Positions 1 through 11,500 of a DNA stretch of 64,000 bases are shown piece after piece; the stretch's first letter is position 1, and every line of letters begins with the position of its first letter. Source of the stretch: Cylicocyclus nassatus (taxonomy: Eukaryota; Nematoda; Chromadorea; Rhabditida; Strongylidae); contig CATQJL010000001.1 of NCBI GenBank assembly GCA_958299035.1, forward strand, positions 54,052,333 through 54,116,332, in the 5' to 3' direction. Below the pieces are notes generated by a model. The model was not told where the DNA came from, did not search any database, and saw only the letters and a program-made list of their open reading frames with translations. The translations under genes and the position numbers were made by a program.

Positions 1-914
1 GGTTCAGATTAGCAGATATGGAATCTCGATCAAAGCAGACTATATGTTTGCCTCAATTTCAGAGAGAAATCGTTTAGAGTAGTATTGAGGAGACACGTGC
101 TCATTATTGCAGTTGCCATCCACTGCCCAACAGTTCATCTGAGGGGTCCAATATTGATGTTTTTTTGTTTTTGTTGTTGCCTTGTACTTGTACTACTTGT
201 ACTTGTGGTCGGTCCGGGACACTTGTAAAGTAGTAGATGTGTTAGTGGGGATATGAATAAGAACAGGCGATAAGAGAGACGAATAACCTAGCTAAAAGGG
301 ACCTTATACAACGCTTAGTTCCCGCGCATAGGTCAATACAACACCAGTAGATCCAAGAGATCTCTAGACAACAACAACACAAACTATAACAAGTACTATG
401 TTACTCTAAAACATTTTTATTTTTTCCTGCGAGACTGCGAAACAAGCACGTTAGCAAGGAAAGTCTTTCAAATGGAAGTAACGATTCCCCATAACGTCTC
501 GCTGTAGGGCGTTGAAAACGGTGATTCCAAATTGATCTTCCTTTTCTGCGGAACAACTCCGATAGAAGTTCTAAGTGTTCAATAGTCTAAATTGTTAAGC
601 CGTAAGTGGCATGAATTTAGCGAAAAGAAGTACAAAAATGTTTATGATCCCTTGTAAGTGAATAGATACTTGATATAAATTTGATGACCTACTTTGCTGA
701 TTTTGTAGAGCTTTTCGCTAATTGCTACCTACTGCATTACAATTTTGAACTTTCAAAAACTCATAATTTTTTTCGGAGAGTTTTCCACAGAGAAGGAAAG
801 AGTTGAATTCTAATCAACATTCAAAGATGCATCCAGTGGTACAGGTACTACGTGGAAAGGCCACTTTGACTAAAAAGGGTTCTCTTGTTAGTCGTTGCCG
901 GAACAGTAATCCAC

Positions 915-1462
915 ATGAATTATTCGCATGCTTGCAATTCTTTATGCAAAGGTTCAGTAGAATTGACTTAAAAGTTGGAAAAAATGAAAAATAAATGACT
1001 TTTTAGAAGGAACTGGAAAACCTTTTCTTGTTGCAGCAACGGCACACCACCGCGAGCGTAAAATGAAATTAAGATACTTTTGTAACGTTTATTATGGATA
1101 ACACGTGATGTTCATACGTATTAATATTAATTGTAACTCAGGTCGCAATATTCTTGCATGCATTATTCAAATTTAACATTAGTTGCTGCTTCACTAATCT
1201 TATATCATTGTTATCTGTAGATCAGTCAGAGTCCGAATCCGAATCCGAATCTGACTCTGAATCTGTGAGTACTGCTTTTACATTATTATTTTCATCGGGC
1301 TGCAAAAAAGGAATTGAATATTTCGAGCATATGGAAGGGCTTCTTACATCTGGAAGTTCCACCGAAACTTCTCCGGCCATTATCGCGAATGCCAACGGAA
1401 CTTTTGGAGATGGCTTAAACGAATACAGAAACGCAGAGAATGTGAAAAAAAAAACTATGTAG
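915..1462 (+). CDS. Putative small Ser/Glu-rich protein gene (tentative model)
   Basis: No family recognised. Tentative exons are 915-951, 1037-1081, 1221-1264 and 1328-1462 (stop TAG 1460-1462), giving about 86 aa. Support: a textbook acceptor before 1037 (cttttcttgttgcag), an acceptor ctgtag before 1221, donor gtgagt after 1264, and phases that match at all three junctions. Exon 3 encodes a run of alternating Ser and Glu/Asp. The last exon is polar and ends in a Lys-rich tail. Weak points: donor gttcag after 951, a purine-rich acceptor before 1328, and an arbitrary start ATG at 915. Exons may also exist upstream: 640-844 contains gtaagt and ttttgtag signals that I could not join in frame. 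The opposite strand is also open across the acidic repeat, so the strand is not certain. The gene would end 39 bp from the convergent gene at 1502. Confidence 0.35.
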
Positions 1463-1501
1463 ATGCAACGCACCCACTCTGCAGTTTGCTCGGCCTCTTC
1501 T

Positions 1502-2412
1502 TCACTGCTCTGAATAGTTTATGTTGAGGCTGTGAAGCTTTGCGTACTTTTCTACATACCGCTTTTTTGTCATTTTCCGTTTCGTATAGTGTTTTCTGTA
1601 TAAAAACTGGTCGTTTCCTCTACAGCACACATTGATAAGCAACTGCTCTATTCGCAAAGAGAAAGTATCAACCTCTTCAGCTTTTTTATGCTCATGAGTC
1701 AGCGATGGTTGTATCCGTGATATTTCAACTTGATTTAAGGACTTTGTTTCATTTCTTTTTTTAGCAGATGGTTGCATCGCTGGTGCAGGGTCAAGCTTTA
1801 ACTTCATCGTTAAATGAGTCTCTTTGCTTCGCTTGGGGCGTCCTAGCAGTGGAGCATTAGCTACACTGTTGAGCAAATCCTGTATCAAAAATATGAGACA
1901 AAGCGTAAGATTTTCGAGACTGCATACCTTAGTACCATTTTTCACTTTATAATTTCTCATGCGAGTCTTGTTTGCTGAAGAGATATCATCCCATGAGCTC
2001 AAAGATGTGGCACTAAATTGAGGAAAGCATCCCGGTATGTGAACGGGTTTCTTAAGCTCTGATACTGCGACATCATTCTTGAAAAAAAGCGTTGAAAAGT
2101 GACAATTGATACTCTCTGCATACCTGAGCATGTTCCACTGTAAGAAGCTTATTTTTTTCCAAGCGTTGACCCGGTAGAGGCTCTTTTCCGACGTGCGCCT
2201 TAAGTAGACATTGAGGTAGCTCAGATGTGAGAATGTTATGCACCTGTCCATGTGGGAGTGATTTTATGGAGCTATCGGAAGACGATATATCATCCTTAAA
2301 GCAAACAAAGACTTTACTCATCACGTACGACTAAGCTTACTTGTGTAGCCTCCGAATGCAGGTTGAGATAGGTTATTTCTGGATCTCGCTCTTCAATGTC
2401 CATGATTCTCAT
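1502..2412 (-). CDS. Four-exon gene, basic protein of unknown function
   Basis: Exons in transcription order are 2412-2341, 2294-2124, 2077-1928 and 1879-1502 (stop TGA 1504-1502). The three introns are 46, 46 and 48 bp, all phase 0, with donors gtaagc, gtatgc, gtatgc and acceptors tttaag, ttcaag, atacag. The product is about 256 aa from the first in-frame ATG after a stop (2412); a second ATG nine bases on (2403) is equally possible. Exons 1 and 2 are acidic and Ser-rich near their junction. The last exon is strongly basic, with an AT-hook-like GRPKRS stretch, several Lys/Arg clusters and a Tyr-rich C terminus. No signal peptide or membrane segment is visible, so a nuclear protein is a guess. 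I do not recognise the family. A good donor (gtatgt) inside exon 4 allows an alternative C terminus. Confidence 0.72.
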
Positions 2413-3469
2413 CAAACAAAGTCGCTTCAATCACAGTCCGTACAAAGATCTTTGAAATGCGACCAACTCCGTAGCTTCTCGATGCACACCAGTGGCCAAG
2501 GACGTATATATTCAACTAGGAGTGACTGCGGTTTCATGCATTCGTTTTATTATGATAAACAATCTTTTGCTGCATTTCATTTACTACAGTGAGGACTAAA
2601 TAACTGCAATTGATATGGTTGAAGCTCGACTTTCTTTGTCAACCACTTGAGGCTGCAGTGTGCACATCCCAAACTTAGCATCATAGGACAGGCACACGAC
2701 GCTGCGATGCCGCTTGCACCTCAGGGTGAATACATCTTGCTAAGATGCAGTGAAAGCGGACGCATATAAATCGCCTTATCAATGGCGAAGACAAAACATT
2801 CGTTGCCGCAGAAGTTTGCAACAGAAAAAATGCATCCTTGCCACTCTCTGTCATCTGCTAAAAATTCTACAAAGAGAAAGGGAAAAAAGCATATATTTCG
2901 CACATATCGATAGTACACAGAGCCGCGTACTTCGCGAGAATGTGAGCTGACCAAGGATGCCCCACAATCTCCTGTCTCCGTCCTTTAGAGCACTGAACAT
3001 ACAGGCGACTCTGTGGCTATATTCATAAACGAACTCGGATTCCGCTTCTTTGGGTTCGCGAACCCAATGGGCTACGGCTCGCGAATGCACCGGGGTAAAA
3101 TTGGCGTTTACAAGTGCTCCTCCAAGTTCGCTAACCCTGTGATTCAGCGATGTGCTTATTGACGTCTATGCAAATTGTGCCCTAGCCTCTTTGGGGTGCA
3201 TGATTGCACGGATGCAACTCAATTTTTGCTCGAATCTACCATAAGTAAGCAAATTGCTGTCTACAAACTAGATGTCTTCAATGAAAATCTTTGCCGAAAT
3301 TTTGGGTGGTCGTTTATGGCGCTTAAACCTGAATTTCAACGCACAAATACAAGTAGTAAGTTATGGAAACACATGATTTATCAGTCATGTGCCTTCTGTC
3401 ACAGGTGTTCGCGAGGAACCACCCATTTTGGCGACGTATGGTCGTCTACCACCATTGTCCTTCTAGTCT

Positions 3470-3727
3470 CGAGTCATTTGTAACTTAATATGTGAGATTG
3501 CACACTAAGCCCTAATAGCGACGGCACTCATGCTAGTAACTTCCCAGTAAAACATTTTCTAGCCCAACAAATATAGAAATGTGTTCTAATGACTATCATA
3601 TAATCAACTAAAACAAAATAAACCAGGAAACAAGGAGAAATCACTGGAAATGAGCAGGTTCTAGTTTCGCAGTTCGTCAGTTAGCGTGTGTAGTGTGCAC
3701 TGAGCATATTAAGTTACAAATGACTCG
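3470..3727. mobile_element. 258 bp TIR element (MITE), copy 1
   Basis: The ends are inverted repeats reading CGAGTCATTTGTAACTTAAT and its complement at 3705-3727. There is no coding capacity. A second copy of the same length lies at 58532-58789, and one end of a third at about 40856-40895. I could not find a clear target duplication. Confidence 0.75.
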
Positions 3728-4102
3728 ACCATAGGTCCTTTGGTGAAATGGTGGCTGCTGTTATCAGCTTATCATGCTTTAGATTTCTTCTGTGAGGGTT
3801 CTCAAACGTGATGGAGCGGGTATGGCGATAATCAAATACGGAGACCACGAATGAAATAACCGTTGATGAAAATCTTCCTGAATTAGTTTTGGACTTCCTG
3901 TGAGGACCCACTTGGTGGAGGAGAATTCAAATGCGGGGATTTCCATCGAGATAACCATTATCATGTGTAGGTAGGGAGAAGAAGTACGTATATTGAAAAA
4001 CAAGGTTTCATTTCTGAAAATGGGCTGTGTGATCTATTGGTCACGTAAGTAACTGTTTAAAATGTCAATAACTAAATTTTTGACACTATTTACGAATTTA
4101 TA

Positions 4103-4780
4103 CAGAGTGTTTGTAAAGATATACTGTTTCGTCGTTGATAACTCTCTTGCTTTCATGTCTTTTCGCCAAGCTTGAGGCACCATTCTGTAGGACGAGGTTA
4201 AACTTAAATCTACAGTATGGAGCGAAACATCATCGCTCTTCATTACCGGGGATTAGTAATGAAGGGCAAGATAGGAACTTAGAGAAGGATTTTTTGGTAG
4301 GAACTTCGAGAGGGATTTTCGGAAATTGAAAGCGATTTTTGCTTCAGAAAGAAAACCAAACAAGCCGGAAACAAAAAGACTAGTCGAACTCGCTGAAACA
4401 AATTTGCACTTCACTGTAATGCTTCTTTTGTAAATTATTTCAGGTTTGAAATAACAAGTGTTTTTCAATGTTCGTCAAAAATGTGACACCGTTAAAAAGC
4501 TCGAAACTGATAAAAAGTTGTGTAGTTGAAATAGCACGCCGAAGACCTTGCTACGAATTTCCAGATTTTTTGGAATTTTCTTCTTTAAGAGGCCTTACCC
4601 ACTGTGACGCTGCATGCTGAAAGTTCAAACCGTAATCCTACAAATGAAGAAGGATTAATAGTTTGCTTCACACTGTAAGTCTAAGTTGAACCTGTACATG
4701 ATGGTAACTCAAACTCGGAGACATGAAAACAAGAAGTTGATAATGATGAAACAGTATGAACATCTTTTTGGGACACCCTG
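4103..4780. mobile_element. Tc1/mariner-like non-autonomous element
   Basis: The left end is TA-CAGAGTGTTTGTAAAGA and the right end is TTTTTGGGACACCCTG. The second matches the CAGGGTGTCCCAAAAA terminus shared with the elements at 28418-29497 and 57711-58367. Extended inner inverted repeats include actctcttgctttcatg at 4141-4157 and its diverged complement near 4725. No transposase frame is present, and the right-hand TA has decayed to TG. Confidence 0.65.
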
Positions 4781-5117
4781 TGTTATCCGATTAAAAAACT
4801 TTTGGGGTAGTAGAATTTATATGTTATAAAAATAATTTATATGTTTGGAAAAAATTTTGGGAATGGAGCAGTTAACGCACTTCACAGATTTTAGGAAATA
4901 CGTTTTTTTTGTTGAGGTTGAGCAGCCACTTTGAAAACATTATAATTGCGTGATCAGCGCAGCCTCTCGTGTAGGAACTCCTAGCTCGAGATGTGTAACG
5001 CAAACATAAACGAACAGGTAGACGTAATTCATTCTCCATGTCTTATATTGTTATCATATAATTCGTGACCACAAAGAATTCTAGTCTTGAAATTGTGAAA
5101 GAGCTATAATAGATTAG
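4781..5117. other. Intergenic stretch, nothing certain
   Basis: AT-rich sequence between the mariner-like element and the first recognisable exon of the next gene. Upstream exons of that gene may lie here (a CAG|gtagac donor is at about 5022), but I could not connect one in phase. Confidence 0.4.
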
Positions 5118-5709
5118 CAGATATTGGAATGTGCTGCCCATTACAAGCCTACATTACAAATTGTTTGCGGCCTTTCTCGAGATATTCTCACGCGATGAAG
5201 AAGATTGGCAAGCCCTCTTGCTGGAGGATTTCTTCTGTTCCAGAAAACAATCCAGAGAGGTAAGTAACTGAAGATTGTTTCTAGTACACCTTGCTAATAA
5301 TAATCGACGCTCCTTACAAAGGATCTCATAACATTTAGCAAAGGAAGGGAAATTAGCCTTGTAAAAGAAAATTTTTTTTCAAGATTTTAGGGGTTACGGA
5401 CCCGCAAAAATTTTGTAAAGCACCCCAAAAAATTTTTTGGAGCGCGTGGCTAACGCCACGCACCTTCACTTGAAAATTTTTTTTGCCGCGCCTCACCCCC
5501 CCCCCCCCCCCCCACCCCCCCAGTCCGAAATCCTAAGACCGCCACTGGTTCATATGTATGTTTGTTCTTACTTACGTTGGTCCTTCTTGATTCGGCAGGG
5601 AAATGTCGTAAGAGTATGGTTTAGGAAAGATGAATTCGATAACGTGTACTTTTTCAAAGTAATATCAAAACTTTCAGCATCTGAAACTCTCAATAATTTC
5701 TTATTCTAG
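5118..5709 (+). CDS. 3' exons of an unknown gene
   Basis: Two exons, 5118-5259 and 5599-5709 (stop TAG 5707-5709), are joined by a phase 0 intron with a perfect donor (GAG|gtaagt) and acceptor ttcggcag. The first exon reads 47 aa in an acidic, Leu/Phe-rich helix-like style (key stretch FSRDEEDWQALLLEDFFCSR). The second adds 36 aa and ends in LNNFLF. Entry phase requires one base from an upstream exon that I did not find, so the 5' part is missing from this model. No family is recognised. The 339 bp intron carries a truncated hAT-type MITE. The stop lies 262 bp before the cathepsin B ATG on the same strand. Confidence 0.5.
5349..5546 (-). mobile_element. hAT-like MITE copy 1, truncated, inside an intron
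   Basis: An inverted copy of the family seen intact at 49506-49878. It ends in CGCCACTG at 5546 and shares the tracts gcgtggctaacgccacgcac and poly-C. The other terminus is missing. It lies inside the intron 5260-5598. Confidence 0.75.
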
Positions 5710-5810
5710 TCGATAGTTTTTGCACATTTAATCACGAATTACAGTGTGTGTTTCGAGTATGATGTAAAGCTAACTTCTAGCAGAAAAGCTTGAAGCAATC
5801 CAGTGCTTAC

Positions 5811-5919
5811 CTTATCAGTTTGATAATGTGCGCCGAAAAGATGCCATATCAGCAAACAATGTTTTACTGACGCAAGAAGCTGGCTACCTATCATACAATA
5901 TATCTTCGGAGAGATAAGC
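5811..5919 (+). promoter_or_regulatory. GATA-factor site cluster upstream of cathepsin B
   Basis: CTTATCAGTT at 5811-5820 (complement AACTGATAAG, the extended intestinal GATA consensus), immediately followed by TGATAA at 5821-5826, and AGATAAG at 5913-5919. They lie 53-161 bp upstream of the ATG. In Caenorhabditis, ELT-2/GATA sites of this form drive gut protease genes. Activity here is inferred. Confidence 0.6.
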
Positions 5920-5971
5920 TCCCGTACAAAAGGCTAAGCATGTGCTCTTTTCTTTGTGCGCTACGTCAGCC

Positions 5972-8364
5972 ATGGTGAGTTCTTATTAGAGAAGTTCTTC
6001 TTCACAAAATTCTTTAGAAAAAAAAAACGAGAAAACAATTTTTCCAGAAGTTCGTCGTGCTCATTGCCTTTGTCTTGGCTGTCGCTTCGGCAACCTACAT
6101 TCCCGCATCAAGTAAGTCAGAAATTTATCAATATTTATCCATTTATTGCACATCAAATGCGCCTACAAATCCGAGAGCATTGGCAATAGTCGTAGCAGAG
6201 AAAAACGCTCAACCTAAGCCAATAAACCTAAAAGGATCGGATTTAGAAAAATGATCCCAAGCAATATTCGCTCAGATTTAAAATTAACCTGATAATATCA
6301 CAAAAACCTAGCATAATACCGGAATAATAGCATTGCAAAGTTGATTATAACTTTAGCAATATTTTCTATGGTTATTATGTATAGACTGCGTTAAGACGTT
6401 CACTCAGATTCAGCGCCAATGGTGGACAATTTTTGAGATGTAGGACAAAAAGTTAGGAGATTAGTATTTTTTGCGAAATCAAAGTGATTCAGAATTTTGA
6501 ATTCATGATGAGTTTTTAAGACGGTTGTAGTTTACATAGAACTTTTGCTGTCGGACTTTTGCCGACTAATGGGAAACGTCGTATGTGATCAATTTATATT
6601 TCGCTTTCAGAACGGGTTCTGAGAGAAGCGGAAAATCTTAGCGGACCTGAGCTGGTCGAATATGTGAACAACGTTCAAAAACTCTTTACCGTAAGCTTTC
6701 TTGACTGTAACTCAGACTGAGCCAAGGCTCTTTATTCCAGGTCAGCCTTTCTCCCCGCTTTGCGCAGTACCCTGATGCTATCAAGAGCCGTTTGATGGGA
6801 GTGAAGCACGTAGAGATCCCAGCTGAAGACAGAGTGAATGAGAAAACACACGACGACATCGACGATGCCACCATCCCAGACTCTTTCGACGCTCGGAAGC
6901 AGTGGCCCCAATGCCCATCGCTTCTCTCGATCCGCGACCAATCGTCCTGTGGTAGGGCTCTCCTGGCTGTATTTGGTTCCAAAGACTAACCAGAATTTTT
7001 AGGATCTTGCTGGGCATTTGGTGCTGCCGAAGCCATGACCGATCGCATCTGCATCGCTTCGAAGGGAAAACAGCAAGTCACCATCTCTGCTGATGATATT
7101 CTTTCCTGCTGTGGAATGATCTGTGGAAATGGGTAAACTTTAAGTCTATGGAACTTTCATTTTTCCCGAATTAAAAATAGCACCAATTTCATTCAAAAAA
7201 TTTGAATCGATATGCAAAGAATGAAAAATCAGTTATGGTTCAGTGACACCTAAAAATCGAAGATCATTAGTACGCTACTAAAGTTATGATATTCTTATAG
7301 ATGCGAAGGTGGCTATCCTCTCCAGGCTTGGAAGTACTGGGTCAGAACCGGAATCGTAACTGGCAGTAACTACACCATGAAGGTGAATAGCTTTTTTTCC
7401 AGAAAACTTCAGTGTCATTAGCATAATTTCTTTGAGAAATCGGTTTTGAATAATTATTAGACAACGAAATCACCCTTATGAAAATCTTGTATGTATTGAA
7501 ATGAAGCCAATGTCTTCCATCAAATCGTTTTCCTAAAAAGATTGTTTGTTCAAGGCTGGCTGCAAACCATATCCATTCGCCCCATGTGAGCATCATGACA
7601 ACGCCACTCGCTTCCAGGTATGTTTTGTGGACCCCTTGTGGTGCTATTCCAATAAAAAAAGTAACCAAAGAAAATTTAGCCCTGTCCTGCCGACATCTAC
7701 CCCACGAACAAGTGTGAGCATACATGCCAAGCTGGTTATCCAGTCAGCTACACCAACGATAAGCATTTCGGTAAGTCACAAACCATATTGGGCCTTTGTT
7801 AGGCGCAGCTGAAAGAGATTAGATAAAAAATGGGTGCGGTGGTTGTCACGGATTCAGGGAAGTCATGAATTGGCGCAAAGATAAGCGAAACGGTGTTTAG
7901 GATCCACCGCTTATGCCGTTTCGAAAAAGGTCGCAGATATCCAAAAAGAAATCATGACCAATGGACCAGTTGAGGTCTCGTACACTGTATACGAAGACTT
8001 CGAGCACTACACTGGTGGTATCTACGTGGTAAGTAGAACATGATTGACACCATATATAGGAATTTTTTTTTCAACTCTAATTTGATGGCATTTTTTCGTA
8101 AAAAAATTATTTATCTACAGCACACCGCTGGCAAAGAACTTGGTGGTCATGCAGTTAAGATGATCGGATGGGGAGTTGAGAATGGCACACCATACTGGAT
8201 CTGTGCCAACTCATGGAACTCCGACTGGGGAGAGAACGGTAACTAGAGAATTTCAATAAATACTGAAAAGCTAAGCCTATGCTTCAGGTTTCTTCCGTAT
8301 CGTCCGCGGATTGAACGAGTGTGGCATCGAATCTGGAGTTGTTGCTGGAGAGCCCAAACTCTAA
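5972..8364 (+). CDS. Cathepsin B-like cysteine protease (secreted, C1A family)
   Basis: Papain-family endopeptidase/peptidyl-dipeptidase; gut-expressed digestive (haemoglobin-degrading) relatives are typical of strongylid nematodes. Exons: 5972-5974 (ATG alone), 6048-6111, 6611-6690, 6741-6951, 7003-7132, 7301-7382, 7555-7617, 7680-7770, 7901-8028, 8121-8238 and 8288-8364. All junctions are GT-AG with matching phases. The 348 aa product has a signal peptide (about 1-16), a propeptide with [11 protein letters not shown] (32-42) and a mature domain from about 94. Catalytic residues are Cys122 (GSCWAF), His294 (GGHAVK) and Asn314 (NSW), with the oxyanion Gln at 116. The occluding-loop His203-His204 (PCEHH) marks cathepsin B. 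Possible N-glycosylation sites are Asn186 and Asn206. The helminth haemoglobinase motif is present at 309-322 with one difference. Gly340 stands where mammalian cathepsin B has the S2 Glu245. The gene appears intact. Confidence 0.97.
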
Positions 8365-8472
8365 TTTTGAAAATCGAAAACTCTGTAAAGATATACATAA
8401 AGATAGATGAACAAAGCATCGGAGTATACATGAAATGGAAATTCTTTATAAATAGATCACAGAGATATTTAT

Positions 8473-8478
8473 AATAAA
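8473..8478 (+). terminator. Poly(A) signal of cathepsin B
   Basis: Canonical AATAAA, 109 bp after the stop codon. The large palindrome begins about 60 bp further on. Confidence 0.7.
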
Positions 8479-8540
8479 CGACATTGGCACTTTCATTGTG
8501 GATGAGCGAAGTCGATGTCAATCACAAATACATAGATATG

Positions 8541-11500
8541 TACAATACCACCCGTAATTTGTGAAAAAAAATGGCGGCGGCACTTAACTTACGCGGCGCC
8601 GCCGAAGTTAGGTGACTTTTGCCGCGTCGCGCGGCAAAAGTCGGCGGAAAAGCGGCCAAAGTCACCTAACTTTGTCGCGCAACGCCTAACTTTTTATAAA
8701 AAAAGACCTTATCTTGATTCAAAATTTATGAATTCTATATCTAAGAGTACCATTCAACTCAGCTCGGCGAGGCGCATCTTCCAATTTACGGATGTGCCTA
8801 GTTGTGGGATATAAGTTTCTTTCCTGGAATTTTAGTGTAAATGGACCATTCAGTGTGCTTATTCCAGAGGCTACGTACACATTCTATTGAGCACAGCAGA
8901 AATAGGGCAGGTATAGTTTAAGAGCTCATTCTGTATGGATATATGGGAAACTGGGCAGCTCATTCTGCATGGATATGTGTGAAAGTGGGCTTCTCTCGGC
9001 GAAGTATGACGGGTCCCAAAATGCAGGAAGACAAAGGGAAATGGTTGGAAATCGCATGAGAAGCACATATCGCGGAATGCCGCGCGTGCTGTGCAATGTA
9101 CAATACCACTCACAGAACGGGAATTGCGCGAAATTCCAGAAATTTCGCGATTCCGGATTATCGCAAATTATGCAGCGCCATAACTTCCTTCGGAATTAAT
9201 ATATTCTAAATTCGAAAGCAGCACTGTGTTCATCTCGTGAAGGCGAATCTTTCTACGTACATCATGTCATCTATATCTTGTTTTCAGTTTTCTCAAATTG
9301 TTCTGAGGAGGTCCCTTTGCAAGTATGTAACGCAGCGCCTATCCAACTTGAAAGCTTCCAGTAAGCACCATTCGATAGTGCTCTTCTTGTGCATTATAGT
9401 GCGCTAGTAAGCTGCCGCAGACTTCTTTTCAAAAGAGAAAAAAGCGTTGGTAAATTCTGGAAAAATCACTCGTTTCCAGATTCTACTTGCCGTAACTTTC
9501 TTTGGAGTGGATATTTTCTGAATCCGAAAAATGCATTGTGCTCAGCTCATCAAGGCAAATCTTTCGGTATGCAGAATGTCCTTGATATCTCGATTTCAGT
9601 ATTCTCAAAACTTTCTGCGGACGTTTCTTCGCAAAGGTGTGAAGCAGCGCGTATTGCCCCCAGTACATTCAGAAAGAAATTTTCGATAGTACTTCTTTTG
9701 TAGATTATGGAGCGCTGGAAAGTAGCCGCGTACTCCTTTTCAAAGGAGTTAGAAGGGCTGGTGAATTCTGGAAAAATCATGTCCTTCTAAATTTTTCTCA
9801 ACGTAACTCTAAAATATGAAGCTCTCTTGCTAAGCAGATGTGATTTTCGTAACCAGCAGGTCGGATAACCCTTATGAGCATGTTTTCCAAGATGTTCAAG
9901 TAATTTCATTTTTTCTCGTTTTACGCTCTGAAGCTGGCCGATGGATTTTGGTCAAAATGTTCATGCTCTTAAATTGTAAGGAAACTTCGCTTATAGAGGT
10001 TTTCGAACACGCTCTTTACGAAAATCGTGGTCCTTGAGGATTACAGGGTCTTTTTGGTGAGATACGGTGAGGTGACTGTAACTGCATCACGAAAGTGCGT
10101 AAATTGGCCCGCACTTCTCGCGTATCTGTCAGCAACCTTGCCTGCTTGCTTTTCTCAGTCAAAGTTACTAGGAACTGCGCTACCGAATAGTGCATGAATC
10201 AGGCTCCAGTCTATAAAAATCACCGAGTTATGAGCCTATGAAAACACGTCCTCATGAATTTTGCCCAAAATCTAAAGATAGCAAATCTCGTCGAAATTCC
10301 ACCGTGAGCGCTTGTACAACACGCTGATCAAAATCTTTCGCGTCCTTAATGGGTCTTATTGTGTTAGATTTAGTAGTTTGAGTTCTAGCCACTGAAATAG
10401 CTCTGATATTCAACTGAGCAGCTGAAGCATATGCAAGTACCATATTCAATACAGTGGGAGTTTTTGGGCGAAGCGAACACAATATCCGCAATGCGAGTGT
10501 CATACAAGCGCTCACGGTGGAATTTCGACGAGATTTGCTATCTTTAGATTTTGGGCAAAATTCATGAGGACGTGTTTTCATAGGCTCATAACTCGGTGAT
10601 TTTTATAGACTGGAGCCTGATTCATGCACCATTCGGTAGCGCAGTTCCTAGTAACTTTGACTGAGAAAAGCAAGCAGGCAAGGTTGCTGACAGATACGCG
10701 AGAAGTGCGGGCCAATTTACGCACTTTCGTGATGCAGTTACAGTCACCTCACCGTATCTCACCAAAAAGACCCTGTAATCCTCAAAGACCACGATTTTCG
10801 TAAAGAGCGTGTTCGAAAACCTCTATAAGCGAAGTTTCCTTACAATTTAAGAGCATGAACATTTTGACCAAAATCCATCGGCCAGCTTCAGAGCGTAAAA
10901 CGAGAAAAAATGAAATTACTTGAACATCTTGGAAAACTTGCACTTAAGGGTTATCCGACCTGCTGGTTACGAAAATCACATCTGCTTAGCAAGAGAGCTT
11001 CATATGTTAGAGTTACGTTGAGAAAAATTTAGAAGGACATGATTTTTCCAGAATTCACCAGCCCTTCTAACTCCTTTGAAAAGGAGTGTGCGGCTACTTT
11101 CTAGCGCTCCATAATCTACAAAAGAAGTACTATCGAAAATTTCTTTCTGAATGTACTGGGGGCAATACGCGCTGCATCACACCTTTGCGAAGAAACGTCC
11201 GCAGAAAGTTTTGAGAATACTGAAATCGAGATATCAAGGACATTCTGCATACCGAAAGATTTGCCTTGATGAGCTGAGCACAATGCATTTTTCGGATTCA
11301 GAAAATATCCACTCCAAAGAAAGTTACGGCGAGTAGAATCTGGAAACGAGTGATTTTTCCAGAATTTACCAACGCTTTTTTCTCTTTTGAAAAGAAGTCT
11401 GCGGCAGCTTACTAGCGCACTATAATGCACAAGAAGAGCACTATCGAAAGGTGCTTACTGGAAGCTTTCAAGTTGGATAGGCGCTGCGTTACATACTTGC

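Noticed and set aside
455..560. Terminal exon on the - strand after cacttag
   Set aside because: The + strand of the same segment is equally open, showing that short coding-like frames here are not evidence by themselves.
1222..1473. C-terminal extension of the 1502-2412 gene into a Ser/Asp tail
   Set aside because: Possible splices exist, but the + strand model explains the same segment with better acceptors; the - gene already has a stop at 1502.
8871..9113. 80-codon frame on the - strand, with a mirror copy at 11706-11948
   Set aside because: It lies in the palindrome arms; duplicated frames are an automatic consequence of the inverted repeat and carry no family motif.
9389..9703. 104-codon frame and its mirror at 11116-11430
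   Set aside because: Same reason; the similarity between copies reflects the recent palindrome, not protein-level conservation.
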